From Flavobacteriaceae bacterium bin25 (GTDB lineage Bacteria > Bacteroidota > Bacteroidia > Flavobacteriales > Flavobacteriaceae), in the NCBI GenBank assembly GCA_002238525.1, contig MPMN01000001.1, positions 1-64,000 of the forward strand: a stretch of DNA of 64,000 nucleotides. Reading direction: 5' to 3'. A program made the translations under genes and the position numbers. Below, piece by piece: positions 53,301-62,200 of this stretch; position 1 is the first letter of the stretch, and each line of letters starts with the position of its first letter. The notes beneath the pieces were generated by a model. That model did no database searches. It was not told where the DNA came from and worked only from the letters and a program-made list of their open reading frames with translations.

Positions 53301-53360
53301 ATAGCTTCCTGCAAATAATAGGATAAATCCCAGTAAATAACTCACATTAAGTTTTATCAT
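50310..53360 (-). CDS. SusC/RagA-family transporter, second pair
   Basis: 1016 residues. The signal peptide ends near YLSYSQQ. A carboxypeptidase D-like domain (GKVFDSDGSPLPGVNIVV) is followed by EVVVSVGYGLQRKSDLTGSL, the TonB box and plug start. Further motifs are LQGRASGTYVSSPSGTPG, IQIRGTTSIS, EPLYVIDGIP and ILKDASATAIYGSRGANGVV. The barrel ends QTRSVVFGISVGI. All are canonical for SusC. It pairs with the SusD that follows. No hybrid two-component regulator or sigma/anti-sigma pair is found nearby, so control of this locus lies elsewhere. Confidence 0.95.
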   Translation of the reverse strand: MIKLNVSYLLGFILLFAGSYLSYSQQVITGKVFDSDGSPLPGVNIVVLSTNIGAQSDFDGNFTISASEGDTLVFSYIGYNQEQVVVGSSLEVEVQLQQDTEQLAEVVVSVGYGLQRKSDLTGSLSSIDGNDIARLPVSSLDAALQGRASGTYVSSPSGTPGSGLSIQIRGTTSISASSEPLYVIDGIPMISEELSGLFSGGQKTNSLADINPSDIASIEILKDASATAIYGSRGANGVVLVTTKRGESGTPRLEVNSYYGFSEVTNVIEMMTSHEHLQLMNDAARQDNRDLGTSYADNYISTQWGQDPDDVDLETTDWYGAIFRTAPIHSHDISLTGGNQRTKYFSSLAYYDQQGVQVGQGFKRFSARLNLDSEINNWLNIGSNILVSRTVSDRTINDNSLYGVVINTLAGDPLMPVFEEDGNYADPFDYFGWWMLDNPLLVAEQYNRFTKTTRGLGTIFAEVTFSDAIKFKHATSIDYTSVVDEAYTPSIARESSNASADGLGYYDSLEDFTWVTENYFTISPDLGLKHSLNAVLGTSFQASNRNFVGIDAQKFPSDQFLKLAVAAKITSGSTSGTKWGLSSYYFRLNYGFDNKYLVTLTGRSDGSSRFGEENRFGFFPSGSVAWRVNQEDFLKDSAFISNLKLRGSYGITGNQDGIGNFASRGLYGIGSYRSGATLVPTQLSNQSLGWESTSQLNFGIDLGILDNQLNITADYFIKNTSDLLLNRRIPGISGFSSVTDNIGEVENKGLEFLISGRKDYGDLTIESSFNVSFIKNEIKSLAINNQVISDSHVLSEGHPIGTFYLIDQDGVDPQTGNIRWKDTNNDGEINNGDRTIVGNARPDYFGGSSTTIDYKGFDLNVVYQFIMGQEVFNHSRASYENLGFNRLSGSFVLPDGNNHVLAKNRWKEPGDVTDIPRASLTQKNWREYSTRWLEDGSFVRLKTITLGYDFHSDMLEKLKINRLRLYLQGQNLLTLTNYTGLDPEISQNARDLRLAGSDFGTLPQTRSVVFGISVGI

Positions 53361-53803
53361 AAATAGAATTGTTTATACATCATTAAGAAATTGATTAAGA
53401 AAAATTGTTGATATTAAAATGCGGTGGATTTGTTTGGTTATTGGTAGTATAAGTATTCATTATTTCTCCATAGGTAATTAATTTGGACGAAAAGGTAACT
53501 TAAATCCAGCTTGCGTTTGAATTTATAAATCGTGTTTTATATTTATCTCAAATAAATACAAATAATTTTCACATATTGCTAATAATTTGATTTCATTTTT
53601 ACTAAATTGATAATGAGGATAATTACAATACAATTCCCAGAGGGCTAAGATTGAACTTGAAGCACTGAAATTTTGCTGATCCCAGAGTATTGTCTTTATA
53701 TGTTGGCAAATCTTTTGAGAATAGTTTTTCGTCAATTTGGTTAGCAAAAGTGTATTTTATACTCCATATTTTTCTTCTTCTTCTATTAGAGCATAATAAT
53801 TCT
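53361..53803. other. Gap between SusC and fic
   Basis: 443 bases without a convincing gene. Overlapping minus-strand frames of 74 and 79 codons exist (53523-53862), but neither has recognisable motifs or a clean start. The left part should carry the SusC promoter, which I cannot identify. Confidence 0.4.
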
Positions 53804-53893
53804 ATTGGATAAAATGGATACGAATTGGATATATCCAAAGGAATAATGGCGTAAATTTGCAATTGGATAAAATGGATACAAATTGGATATATC
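53804..53893 (+). promoter_or_regulatory. Direct-repeat operator and promoter of fic
   Basis: A 32-bp sequence occurs at 53804-53835 and 53862-53893 with one mismatch, 58 bases apart. The first copy runs into a perfect palindrome, TTGGATATATCCAA (53825-53838); the second has TTGGATATATCTAA and covers the start codon. Between them TAAATTTG (53852-53859) is a good -7 element with a TTG 24 bases upstream. This geometry suggests self-repression by the winged-helix tail of the Fic protein. Confidence 0.6.
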
Positions 53894-54956
53894 TAATAAA
53901 ATAGCATTTCAACCAGCCGTATTTCAAGACATCACACTAAAGTTAGGTGTTATAGATAACTTCAATTGGGGTTGGAATCATATTGAAAACAAAGAAAAAA
54001 AATATTTAAAAGAGTTACGCGATATCGCTACCATTGAAAGTGTAGGTTCATCAACCAGAATAGAAGGTGCTACCCTAAGCGATGAAGAAGTGAAGCGATT
54101 ACTAAAATCGGTGCAGATAAGTAAACTTGATAACCGAGAAGAACAAGAGGTTGTAGGCTATTATGAAGCTTTGAAACTGATATTGGACCATCATAAGGAT
54201 ATAGACCTTTCAGAACGATATTTACACCAATTGCACTTCGTACTATTAAAGTACAGCAGTAAAGACCAACGCCAGAGAGGACAGTTTAAAAACCTATCCA
54301 ATAAAGTCGTTGCTAATTATCCCGATGGTGAGCAAAAAGTAATATTCAGAACCACCGAGCCACATTTAACAGCTGTTGAAATGAACAATTTAATCTTGTG
54401 GACCAATGAGCAATTAGAAAAAAAAAGGCTACATCCTATATTAACAATTTCTGTGTTTGTGTATGAATTTTTATCAATACACCCCTATCAAGATGGTAAT
54501 GGTAGGTTATCACGTTTACTAACCACATTCCTATTGCTGAAACATAACTATTATTTCATAGAATATTTATCGCTTGAACACATTATTGAAAAGAGAAAGC
54601 ATATTTATTACCTAGTATTGATGGAAACCCAAAAAGATAGAGGAACACCTAATGAAATACTAGACCGTTGGGTGGTTTTCTTTTTAGAATGCCTTATAGA
54701 CCTTAGCGAGAAATTAAAAACCAAATACAATATCTATAATAGCTTAAAAAGTAGCACTAATGATAGGCAAAAAAAAGTTCTGAATTATATCCATAAAAAC
54801 AAGACCATACAGATAAAGGATTTGGAAGAAAACTTATGTGATTATTCCAGAAATACCCTAAAAAAAGATTTACAATATTTGGTTCGGGAAGGTTTTATAT
54901 TAACTACGGGTTCTGGTCGTGGTGTATGCTATCATGCCAAAGATCAAAATCTGTAA
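53883..54956 (+). CDS. Fic-domain protein with N-terminal inhibitory helix and C-terminal winged helix
   Basis: 357 residues. The active-site loop is HPYQDGNGRLSR (residues about 199-210), the complete Fic motif H-P-F/Y-x-x-G-N-G-R, so AMP transfer from ATP to a protein hydroxyl is expected. GSSTRIEGATLSDEEV (about 55-70) has the inhibitory S/T-x-x-x-E-G motif, whose Glu blocks ATP; this makes it a class II, self-inhibited Fic. Residues about 295-350 (RQKKVLNYIHKNKTIQIKDL ... TLKKDLQYLVREGFI) form a winged helix-turn-helix. The start is TTG at 53883; a nearby ATG is out of frame, and a stop precedes TTG in frame. No separate antitoxin gene is present. Target unknown. Confidence 0.92.
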   Translation: MDISNKIAFQPAVFQDITLKLGVIDNFNWGWNHIENKEKKYLKELRDIATIESVGSSTRIEGATLSDEEVKRLLKSVQISKLDNREEQEVVGYYEALKLILDHHKDIDLSERYLHQLHFVLLKYSSKDQRQRGQFKNLSNKVVANYPDGEQKVIFRTTEPHLTAVEMNNLILWTNEQLEKKRLHPILTISVFVYEFLSIHPYQDGNGRLSRLLTTFLLLKHNYYFIEYLSLEHIIEKRKHIYYLVLMETQKDRGTPNEILDRWVVFFLECLIDLSEKLKTKYNIYNSLKSSTNDRQKKVLNYIHKNKTIQIKDLEENLCDYSRNTLKKDLQYLVREGFILTTGSGRGVCYHAKDQNL

Positions 54957-55034
54957 ATCGTCTTGCCCCCTAGTGCCAAATTGTTGTTTTAGCTAAAATA
55001 ATGTTGCCCACGTAGGTTGCTCCCAGCGTAATAT

Positions 55035-56294
55035 TCATCCCTGAAAATCAATACGGCATTTCCTTCTTTTTAGGTGATCAATTATTTCGGCAACAACAAA
55101 AGTACTTCCACAAACTAATATCATATCGTTTTCCACAGCCCGACTGAGAGCACCATCAAATGCTTCTTCAATACTAGGGTAATATTGATGATGAAAATTT
55201 AAATCCCCGGGTAAGTCATTTAGTAATTCAGACTTTGATTTGGCTCGCTCAACTTTAGGGGTAGACAAATACAAGATGCCCTTTTCAGATAAAAGACGAA
55301 AAATGCTTTTGTGTTCACGTCCTTTGACAAAGCCCATAACCAGATGTAACTTTTCAAAAGTAATGGACTCCAATTCAGTTAAAATCTCCTTAAATCCTTC
55401 GATATTGTGTGCTACATCAAGTACTACAAGAGGCTGTTGAGAAATCACCTGCCAACGTCCCATAAACGACGTGTTAAGAGCTGTATTGTTGATACCCTTA
55501 ACTATTTGAAGGTCAATTTTCTCTATTTGTCGCAGCAAGTCTAAGGCTCCATGGGCCGTTTGAATATTCTTGTACTGATATTTTGGCCAATTAGGAGTCA
55601 ATTCACCCATATATGGATATGGCTGGGAATAATAAAGAGGAGCATCTAAGGTTCTAGAAATATTTTCAAATACCTTATCAATGCCCTTCTGCCGTTGTCC
55701 AATTAAAACAGGAACTTTGTTTTTAATGATTCCACCTTTTTCATAGGCAATTTTTTCAAGCGTATCACCTAAATACTCAGTATGATCTAACCCAATATTG
55801 GTAATGACAGAAAGGATTGGACATACAATATTGGTTGCATCTAGTCTTCCGCCCAAACCCACTTCTAAAATTGCATAATCTACCTTTTCATATCGAAAAT
55901 ACTCCAAGGCCAATCCGATATTCATTTCAAAAAATGATAGACCCCACTGAGACAATACTTTGAAATGTGAATTAATGAATTGAAGCACAAACTCTTTTGG
56001 AATCTTTTTCCCTCCGATAGTTATTCTTTCTCTATAATCTAAAAAATGCGGAGAGATAAATAGTCCTGTTTTATACCCGGATTCTATCAATACAGAAGCT
56101 ATTAAATGAGCTGTAGATCCCTTGCCATTTGTGCCGGCGATATGAATCAGCTTTAATTTAGATTGGGGGTTGCCTAAATAATCAGCTAAATTTCGTACCC
56201 TATCCAAACCTGGTCTATAACCTATTTTGCCCTTATTCTGATAATATGGAAGTTGTTCAAACATCCAAGCTAGAGCCTCGTTATAAGTTCTCAA
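55035..56294 (-). CDS. folC: Folylpolyglutamate/dihydrofolate synthase
   Basis: 419 residues of a Mur-ligase-type enzyme that adds glutamate to (dihydro)folate. It shows the P-loop HIAGTNGKGSTAHLIASVL (residues about 49-67), LFISPHFLDYRERI, YAILEVGLGGRLDATN (about 138-153), ITNIGLDHTEYLG, YEKGGIIKNKVPVL and LDVAHNIEGFKE (about 270-281). All are conserved family signatures. Length is normal. It stands alone, convergent with fic, with a 78-base gap between the stops. Confidence 0.95.
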   Translation of the reverse strand: MRTYNEALAWMFEQLPYYQNKGKIGYRPGLDRVRNLADYLGNPQSKLKLIHIAGTNGKGSTAHLIASVLIESGYKTGLFISPHFLDYRERITIGGKKIPKEFVLQFINSHFKVLSQWGLSFFEMNIGLALEYFRYEKVDYAILEVGLGGRLDATNIVCPILSVITNIGLDHTEYLGDTLEKIAYEKGGIIKNKVPVLIGQRQKGIDKVFENISRTLDAPLYYSQPYPYMGELTPNWPKYQYKNIQTAHGALDLLRQIEKIDLQIVKGINNTALNTSFMGRWQVISQQPLVVLDVAHNIEGFKEILTELESITFEKLHLVMGFVKGREHKSIFRLLSEKGILYLSTPKVERAKSKSELLNDLPGDLNFHHQYYPSIEEAFDGALSRAVENDMILVCGSTFVVAEIIDHLKRRKCRIDFQG

Positions 56295-56567
56295 TGGAAA
56301 AGAAAAAATATATAAACAGCCGCTACAAGGTCTCCATAATTAATCTAACCCATCAATTTCAGAAATCTGGATTATTATTTACCAGATATTTAAAGCTACA
56401 CACCAGAAAACAATTTTTCTAAACCATTCAATTGTAAATATCAAATTATAGTAGCAATCATATTAATTCCCAGGCACAACAAACCAAAACATAAATGTGC
56501 AACCGTTATGGAATAATTTGAAAAAATTTACAAAAACTATTTCCCAGGGGTTAAGTTAGTAAAGGAC

Positions 56568-57893
56568 TCACAAAACAACATCTCTCATGAATATAAATGC
56601 GAAAAATCCAGCTAAAAAGCCTAAGAAAGCCAACCAGCCAATTTTCCGGAGATACCAAAAAAAGTTAATCTTCTCCATTCCCATAGCTACTACTCCTGCA
56701 GCCGATCCTATGATTAAAATACTTCCTCCGGTTCCTGCTGAATAGGCCATCAGATGCCAAAATTGATCATCCATAGGATATCCAAACATACCTATACCCG
56801 CCGCTACCAATGGTACATTATCAATAATTGCTGAAAGGATACCCAACAACCCGACAACGATATCGGAATTCGGAATAGCCCCATTTAAATCATCAGCAAA
56901 ATGATAAAGCATTCCCAGTGATTCAAGGGCCGCTACCGCCATCAGAATACCCAAGAAAAATAAAATACTTGGCAGTTCAATCCTAGTTAAGGAATAGTGT
57001 AGTGGACTTGAGGTTTCATGAGCTAAATGATCCTCGCTAGGCTTACTAAGAGAGATGTGTCTTCGGGAAAAGATCTCACCACAAGTAGCCACAATGGCTA
57101 GAGATAACATCATTCCAATATATGGGGGTAAATGAGTAACAATTTTGAAAATAGGAACAAATACAATTGATGCAAGACCTATTATGAGAATAGCTAATCC
57201 CTTCGAGTGGGACTTAAATTGATCCTCTCCATCTCCTTTGATTTTCCCCTTGAAAACTGGCAGAAATGTAGCGATAATAAAAGGAGCTACCATACATAAA
57301 ACCGATGGTATAACTACATTGATGATCAGTCCAGAAACGGTTACTTTGTTGGCAATCCAAAGCATAGTGGTGGTAACATCTCCAATTGGAGACCAAGCAC
57401 CTCCGGCATTAGCAGCAACAACAATCATACCCGCCATCCAGAGTCTAAAGGATCTATCTGAAACGATTTTTTGAAGAATAGTTACAAGAACAATAGTTGC
57501 AGTCAAATTGTCTATGATAGCTGACAAGAAAAAAGCCAAAAAACCAAAAATCCACAACAGCCCTGACTTTGAGTTGGTTTTTATTAGATTTTTAAAAACA
57601 TAAAACCCATTGAAATAATCAATTATCTCAACGATGGTCATCGCTCCAATCAAAAAAATCAAAATTTCGGCCGTCTTCCCTAAGTGATGAACCAGGACTC
57701 CATCTACATAAGATTTTTCTAGTTCCTTTAATTCAGTGTTGATTTCAAAAACCGGTAAATGTGCCAAAGACACGATAGCCCACAAAATAGCCATCATGGC
57801 CACTGCCGGTATTAATTTGTCGACTTTTAAAGTATGCTCTAATGTAATAGAGAGATACCCCAAAATAAAGACTACTAAAATGATAAGTTCCAT
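56568..57893 (-). CDS. nhaD: NhaD-type Na+/H+ antiporter
   Basis: 441 residues with about 11-12 hydrophobic helices, member of the NhaD group of the ion transporter superfamily. Paired half-helix signatures are FFLSAIIDNLTATIVLVTIL (residues about 112-131) and LLGILSAIIDNVPLVAAGIG (about 348-367), each with the Asp-Asn thought to bind Na+. GGAWSPIGDVTTTMLW and AGTGGSILIIGSAAGVVAMG are also typical. It exports Na+ in exchange for H+, common in marine or alkaliphilic bacteria. It is 43 bases downstream of the anmK stop on the same strand. Confidence 0.93.
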   Translation of the reverse strand: MELIILVVFILGYLSITLEHTLKVDKLIPAVAMMAILWAIVSLAHLPVFEINTELKELEKSYVDGVLVHHLGKTAEILIFLIGAMTIVEIIDYFNGFYVFKNLIKTNSKSGLLWIFGFLAFFLSAIIDNLTATIVLVTILQKIVSDRSFRLWMAGMIVVAANAGGAWSPIGDVTTTMLWIANKVTVSGLIINVVIPSVLCMVAPFIIATFLPVFKGKIKGDGEDQFKSHSKGLAILIIGLASIVFVPIFKIVTHLPPYIGMMLSLAIVATCGEIFSRRHISLSKPSEDHLAHETSSPLHYSLTRIELPSILFFLGILMAVAALESLGMLYHFADDLNGAIPNSDIVVGLLGILSAIIDNVPLVAAGIGMFGYPMDDQFWHLMAYSAGTGGSILIIGSAAGVVAMGMEKINFFWYLRKIGWLAFLGFLAGFFAFIFMRDVVL

Positions 57894-57936
57894 AAAATTC
57901 CGTGTAAAATGTACTTAATTGGTTACATAAATAAAC

Positions 57937-59031
57937 TTATGAAGCAACAATAGGGCGGTAAATTTTACCACTACTATGGTTTTTCGAACTGCCAGTTACA
58001 CTGGCGTAAATGTTGTTTTCTTGTCGCAAACGTAAAACACCTAATAATCCAAAAACAATGGCTTCTTTAAATTCAACAAGTTCTTTTTCGGGAACTACCA
58101 ACCGACTCTGGGTTCGATCTTTAATTGACTGGATCAAAAATTCGTTGTATGCTCCTCCACCAGTTACCAAAACACTTTTTGCATCCCCTATTTCTAAAGC
58201 AATAATACTGCTTGCATGATCTACATAAGTAGCCAACAAATCTTTGGTCGGACATTCAGCATATTTTTCTATCAAAGGCCAAATATCGCGTTCTACATCC
58301 TCTATCCCCAATGATTTGGGAGGCTCATATTGGTAATACTCTACATTTTCAAGTTCGTGCAAGAGTTCTTGAATAATTTTTCCTTGACTAGATAGTGTGC
58401 CATTACGATCATAGGAGAGTTTTTCTCTTGCTGCCAGGCGGTTAAGTACCGTGTTAAGTGCACAGAGATCATGAGCTCTCAATGGATCTTTATCAATACG
58501 AGTGAGATTGGCAAAACCGCCAAGGTTTAAAGCTGCAGCATATTGAGAAAATAATAGCCTATCACCTACAGGGACCAAGGGAGCCCCCTGACCTCCATAA
58601 TACACATCCTGAACTCGAAAATCACATACCAAAGTACAACCCAGCATTTCAGAAAGTAAATTCTGATTACCAATCTGAATGGTAAATCCTTTTTCTGGTT
58701 GGTGTAAAACTGTATGTCCATGTGAACAAACAGCATCAACATAACCAATGCTGTATTTCAAAATGAACTCCGAGAGCAGTTCATAGAGTTTCAAACAATA
58801 ATCATTATCCAACTCTTCTATTTCTTTTGGAGATAAAGTATGAGCTTTAGAAAGTCTCGTTTGCCACAAAGTATCATAAGGAATTGTTTGGGCCACTTCT
58901 ATTTTGAATTTCCAATTGTCCTTTTCAATCCAATAGTCCACCAAGACAACATCAACCCCATCTAGCGAAGTACCAGACATAGCACCCAAAACGCGGTACT
59001 TATTTTTGAACAAAGTATAGGATGAACTCAT
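57937..59031 (-). CDS. anmK: Anhydro-N-acetylmuramic acid kinase
   Basis: 364 residues of the ASKHA kinase fold. It phosphorylates and opens 1,6-anhydro-MurNAc during recycling of cell-wall peptidoglycan. Motifs are GAMSGTSLDGVDVVLVDYW (ATP and sugar loop, residues about 17-35), VCSHGHTVLHQPEKGFTIQI, FRVQDVYYGGQGAPLVPVGD (catalytic Asp region), LNLGGFANLT and VLVTGGGAYNEFL. Length is normal. It may share a transcript with nhaD downstream. It is divergent from gltB. Confidence 0.95.
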   Translation of the reverse strand: MSSSYTLFKNKYRVLGAMSGTSLDGVDVVLVDYWIEKDNWKFKIEVAQTIPYDTLWQTRLSKAHTLSPKEIEELDNDYCLKLYELLSEFILKYSIGYVDAVCSHGHTVLHQPEKGFTIQIGNQNLLSEMLGCTLVCDFRVQDVYYGGQGAPLVPVGDRLLFSQYAAALNLGGFANLTRIDKDPLRAHDLCALNTVLNRLAAREKLSYDRNGTLSSQGKIIQELLHELENVEYYQYEPPKSLGIEDVERDIWPLIEKYAECPTKDLLATYVDHASSIIALEIGDAKSVLVTGGGAYNEFLIQSIKDRTQSRLVVPEKELVEFKEAIVFGLLGVLRLRQENNIYASVTGSSKNHSSGKIYRPIVAS

Positions 59032-59152
59032 ATTTTAATTTTCCTAAAGAGAATAAACCAACTCGGTAAAAATAAATAGAAAATAAAATTTAACCACTAG
59101 TGAAACCATCAAAGATTACAATATTTCATCAATTAAGACTATAAATTGAACA

Positions 59153-59195
59153 ATATATACCAAACCAAGCAATATTTTATGGTATATATACTATA
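59153..59195. promoter_or_regulatory. Inverted repeats upstream of gltB
   Basis: ATATATACCA (59153-59162) and TGGTATATAT (59180-59189) form a perfect 10-bp inverted repeat with a 17-base centre. The right arm is also inside an 18-bp near-palindrome, TATGGTATATATACTATA (59178-59195). The site is about 50 bases before the predicted -7 element, a suitable place for a nitrogen-responsive regulator. Confidence 0.5.
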
Positions 59196-59215
59196 ATGAT
59201 TCAAGTTGAATAGAT

Positions 59216-59249
59216 TTGGTAAAAATTCCGCCTGAGTTAAGTAATTTTG
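59216..59249 (+). promoter_or_regulatory. Predicted gltB promoter
   Basis: TTG (59216-59218), a 23-base spacer and TAATTTTG (59242-59249) fit the Bacteroidota consensus at its upper spacing limit. The leader would be about 23 bases. Confidence 0.5.
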
Positions 59250-59277
59250 TTCATTACCTTGGTCAAACAGAGATGGT

Positions 59278-62200
59278 ATGTTGATCGAAAACAAAAGTCT
59301 TTACGATTCCTTTTTTGAACACGATAATTGTGGTGCCGGATTCATTTGTAGTCTTCGGGGTGAGCGTAGCAATGATATTATCCACAAAGCCTTTGATATC
59401 CTAGTCAAATTGGAACATCGAGGTGCAAAAAGCGCCGATGGCAAAACTGGTGATGGAGCTGGCCTTCTAATCGAAATACCCCATAGATTCTTTATAGAAA
59501 AATGTCCTTTTCGACTTCCTGATTTTCAAGAATATGCTGTAGGGATGGTTTTTCTGCCAGTGAAACAAAATCAGCAGGAGTATTGCGTCCAAATCCTGGA
59601 AAGAGAAATCAATTACCAAGGACTAGAAATATTGGGCTGGAGAGATGTAACTGTTGATAGAAGTGTGTTGGGTAGGATTGCAGCAAACACAGAACCCATC
59701 ATCAAACAAATATTTATTGGTAAAGGGGGGAAAGAAATAAATCAGCACCAGTTCAATATCCAGCTCTACAAAGCAAGAAAAATTGCAGAACACAAAATAT
59801 CAAAATCTAAACTATCACAGAAAAGTTTTTTCTATTTACCCTCTCTTTCTCCAAGGACCATAATTTATAAAGGTCTGATTAGAGCGCAAGATATCAGCCA
59901 GTACTATACCGAATTGACTAGCCAATTGTTGGTGACTCGGTTTGCACTAGTTCATCAAAGATTTTCAACCAATACTTTCCCATCTTGGGAACTTGCGCAT
60001 CCTTTTAGGTATATGTGTCACAATGGGGAAATCAACACCTTTAGAGGAAACTTTCTAAGGATGTATTACAGGCAAGAAAAAATGTCCGATCCCCTTTTTG
60101 GTGAGCATATGAATGAAATTTTCCCCATCATACCTTCAGGAAAATCTGATTCCGCTTCCATGGATATGGTCATTGAGCTGCTTTTGGCAACAGGACGAAC
60201 TCTACCAGAAGTAATGATGATGTTGGTCCCAGAAGCTTGGGAAAAACACAGCTCAATGCCTGACTATAAAAAAGCCTTTTACCACTTCAATTCTTGTATA
60301 ATGGAACCTTGGGATGGTCCAGCATCAATCCCTTTTACTGATGGAAACTACATAGGAGCAATCCTAGACCGAAATGGCCTTCGTCCCTCCAGATACACCG
60401 TTACAAAAGACGGATATGTGGTGATGTCTTCGGAAACTGGGGTGCTTGAAATAGCCCCTGAGAATGTTGAGTTTCACGGAAGGCTAGAACCAGGAAAAAT
60501 GTTTTTAGTCAATATGGATGAAGGTCGAATCGTAGATGATCTAGAAATCAAAAAAGATATTTGTACCAAAAGGCCATATCGTCAATGGCTAAATGACAAT
60601 CTATTACCTCTTAAAAAAGTTCCTTACCTCAATGAGCCCTTACCTATTGAGAACGAACCATTCGCTACAAGATTGCGAATATTTGGTTATACACATGAGG
60701 ATATAAAGACAATCATTACACCTATGGCAATTGATGGAAAAGAAGCCATAGGATCAATGGGGTCTGACACTCCCCTAGCTGTTCTTTCCCAAAGGCCCCA
60801 ACTACTCTATAACTATTTTAAGCAATTATTTGCTCAAGTAACCAATCCTCCGTTGGATGGAATACGAGAAGAAATCGTAACAGATATAAGTCTTTCTATA
60901 GGAAGTAGTTACAATATTTTTAGGATTAATCAAAATCATGCCAAAAAACTACACATAAATAACCCTGTTATTTCTAATGCAGATCTGTATAAAATAAAAC
61001 ATATAAACCACCCCGATTTTAAGGCTATATCCATATCAACCCTATACAATTTAACTCATGGGTTAAACGGCCTTGAACATTCTCTTTCAACCATGCTTCT
61101 GGAGATTGAAGATGCATTAGATAGAGGAATCAACATCATCATTTTATCTGATCGTTCTGTGGATGAAAAGATGGCTCCAATTCCTATGTTGTTGGCATGC
61201 TCCCATGTTCATCATTCTTTTCAGCGCAAGGGAAGAAGGACCGAATTCGGTATTGTAATAGAATCTGCTGAACCCCGTGAACCACACCACTTTTCGTGTC
61301 TTTTTGGTTATGGAGCAAGTGCAATCAATCCTTATCTAGTCAATGAAATTATTGCCCACAAAGTCGAAGAGGGTGCTATTGACACTACTGTCCAAAATGC
61401 TGTACAGAACTTCAATATTGCTATAGGGAAAGGGATTGTTAAGGTAATGAATAAAATAGGCATTTCAACTCTTCATTCTTATAGGGGAGCTCAAATTTTC
61501 GAAGCTCTTGGATTGTCTCAGAGATTTATTGATACTTATTTCTGTCAAACTCCCTCAAGGATAGAAGGTGTTGGGCTATATGAGATTGAGAAGGAGGTGT
61601 TTTTCAAGCACCAGAAAGCCTATACTTATGAACAAAAATTCGGTATTCCTCTTGAAATTGGCGGAGAATACCGATGGCGCAGAGATGGTGAAGACCACAG
61701 CGTTAATCCCAAAACAGTCGCTCAATTACAGATTGCCGTCCGGCAAAATAAATGGGATAATTACAACAATTTTTCTCACTTGATAAACGATCAAAACAAG
61801 CGCTTGATGACACTTCGTGGGCTTATGGAATTTTCTTCGTTCGACCCAATAAAAATTGAAGAGGTGGAGCCGTGGACAGAAATTGTCAAGAGATTCAAAA
61901 CAGGTGCCATGTCTTTGGGGTCACTAAGTCGTGAAGCCCATGAGAATTTAGCCATAGCTATGAACCGATTGGGCGGAAAAAGTAATTCAGGTGAAGGAGG
62001 TGAAGATCCAATACGTTTTAAGCCGGATGAAAATGGTGATCTTAGAAATAGTGCTATCAAACAAGTTGCCTCGGGTCGATTTGGGGTGACTAGTCACTAT
62101 CTGAGTTCTGCCCAAGAGATACAAATTAAAATGGCTCAGGGGGCTAAACCTGGAGAAGGAGGACAGCTCCCCGGGAAAAAAGTTGATCCTTATATTGCTT

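Noticed and set aside
53523-53862. Two overlapping minus-strand frames before fic as a possible antitoxin
   Set aside because: No recognisable domain, poor starts, overlap with the operator region, and the Fic protein already carries its own inhibitory motif.
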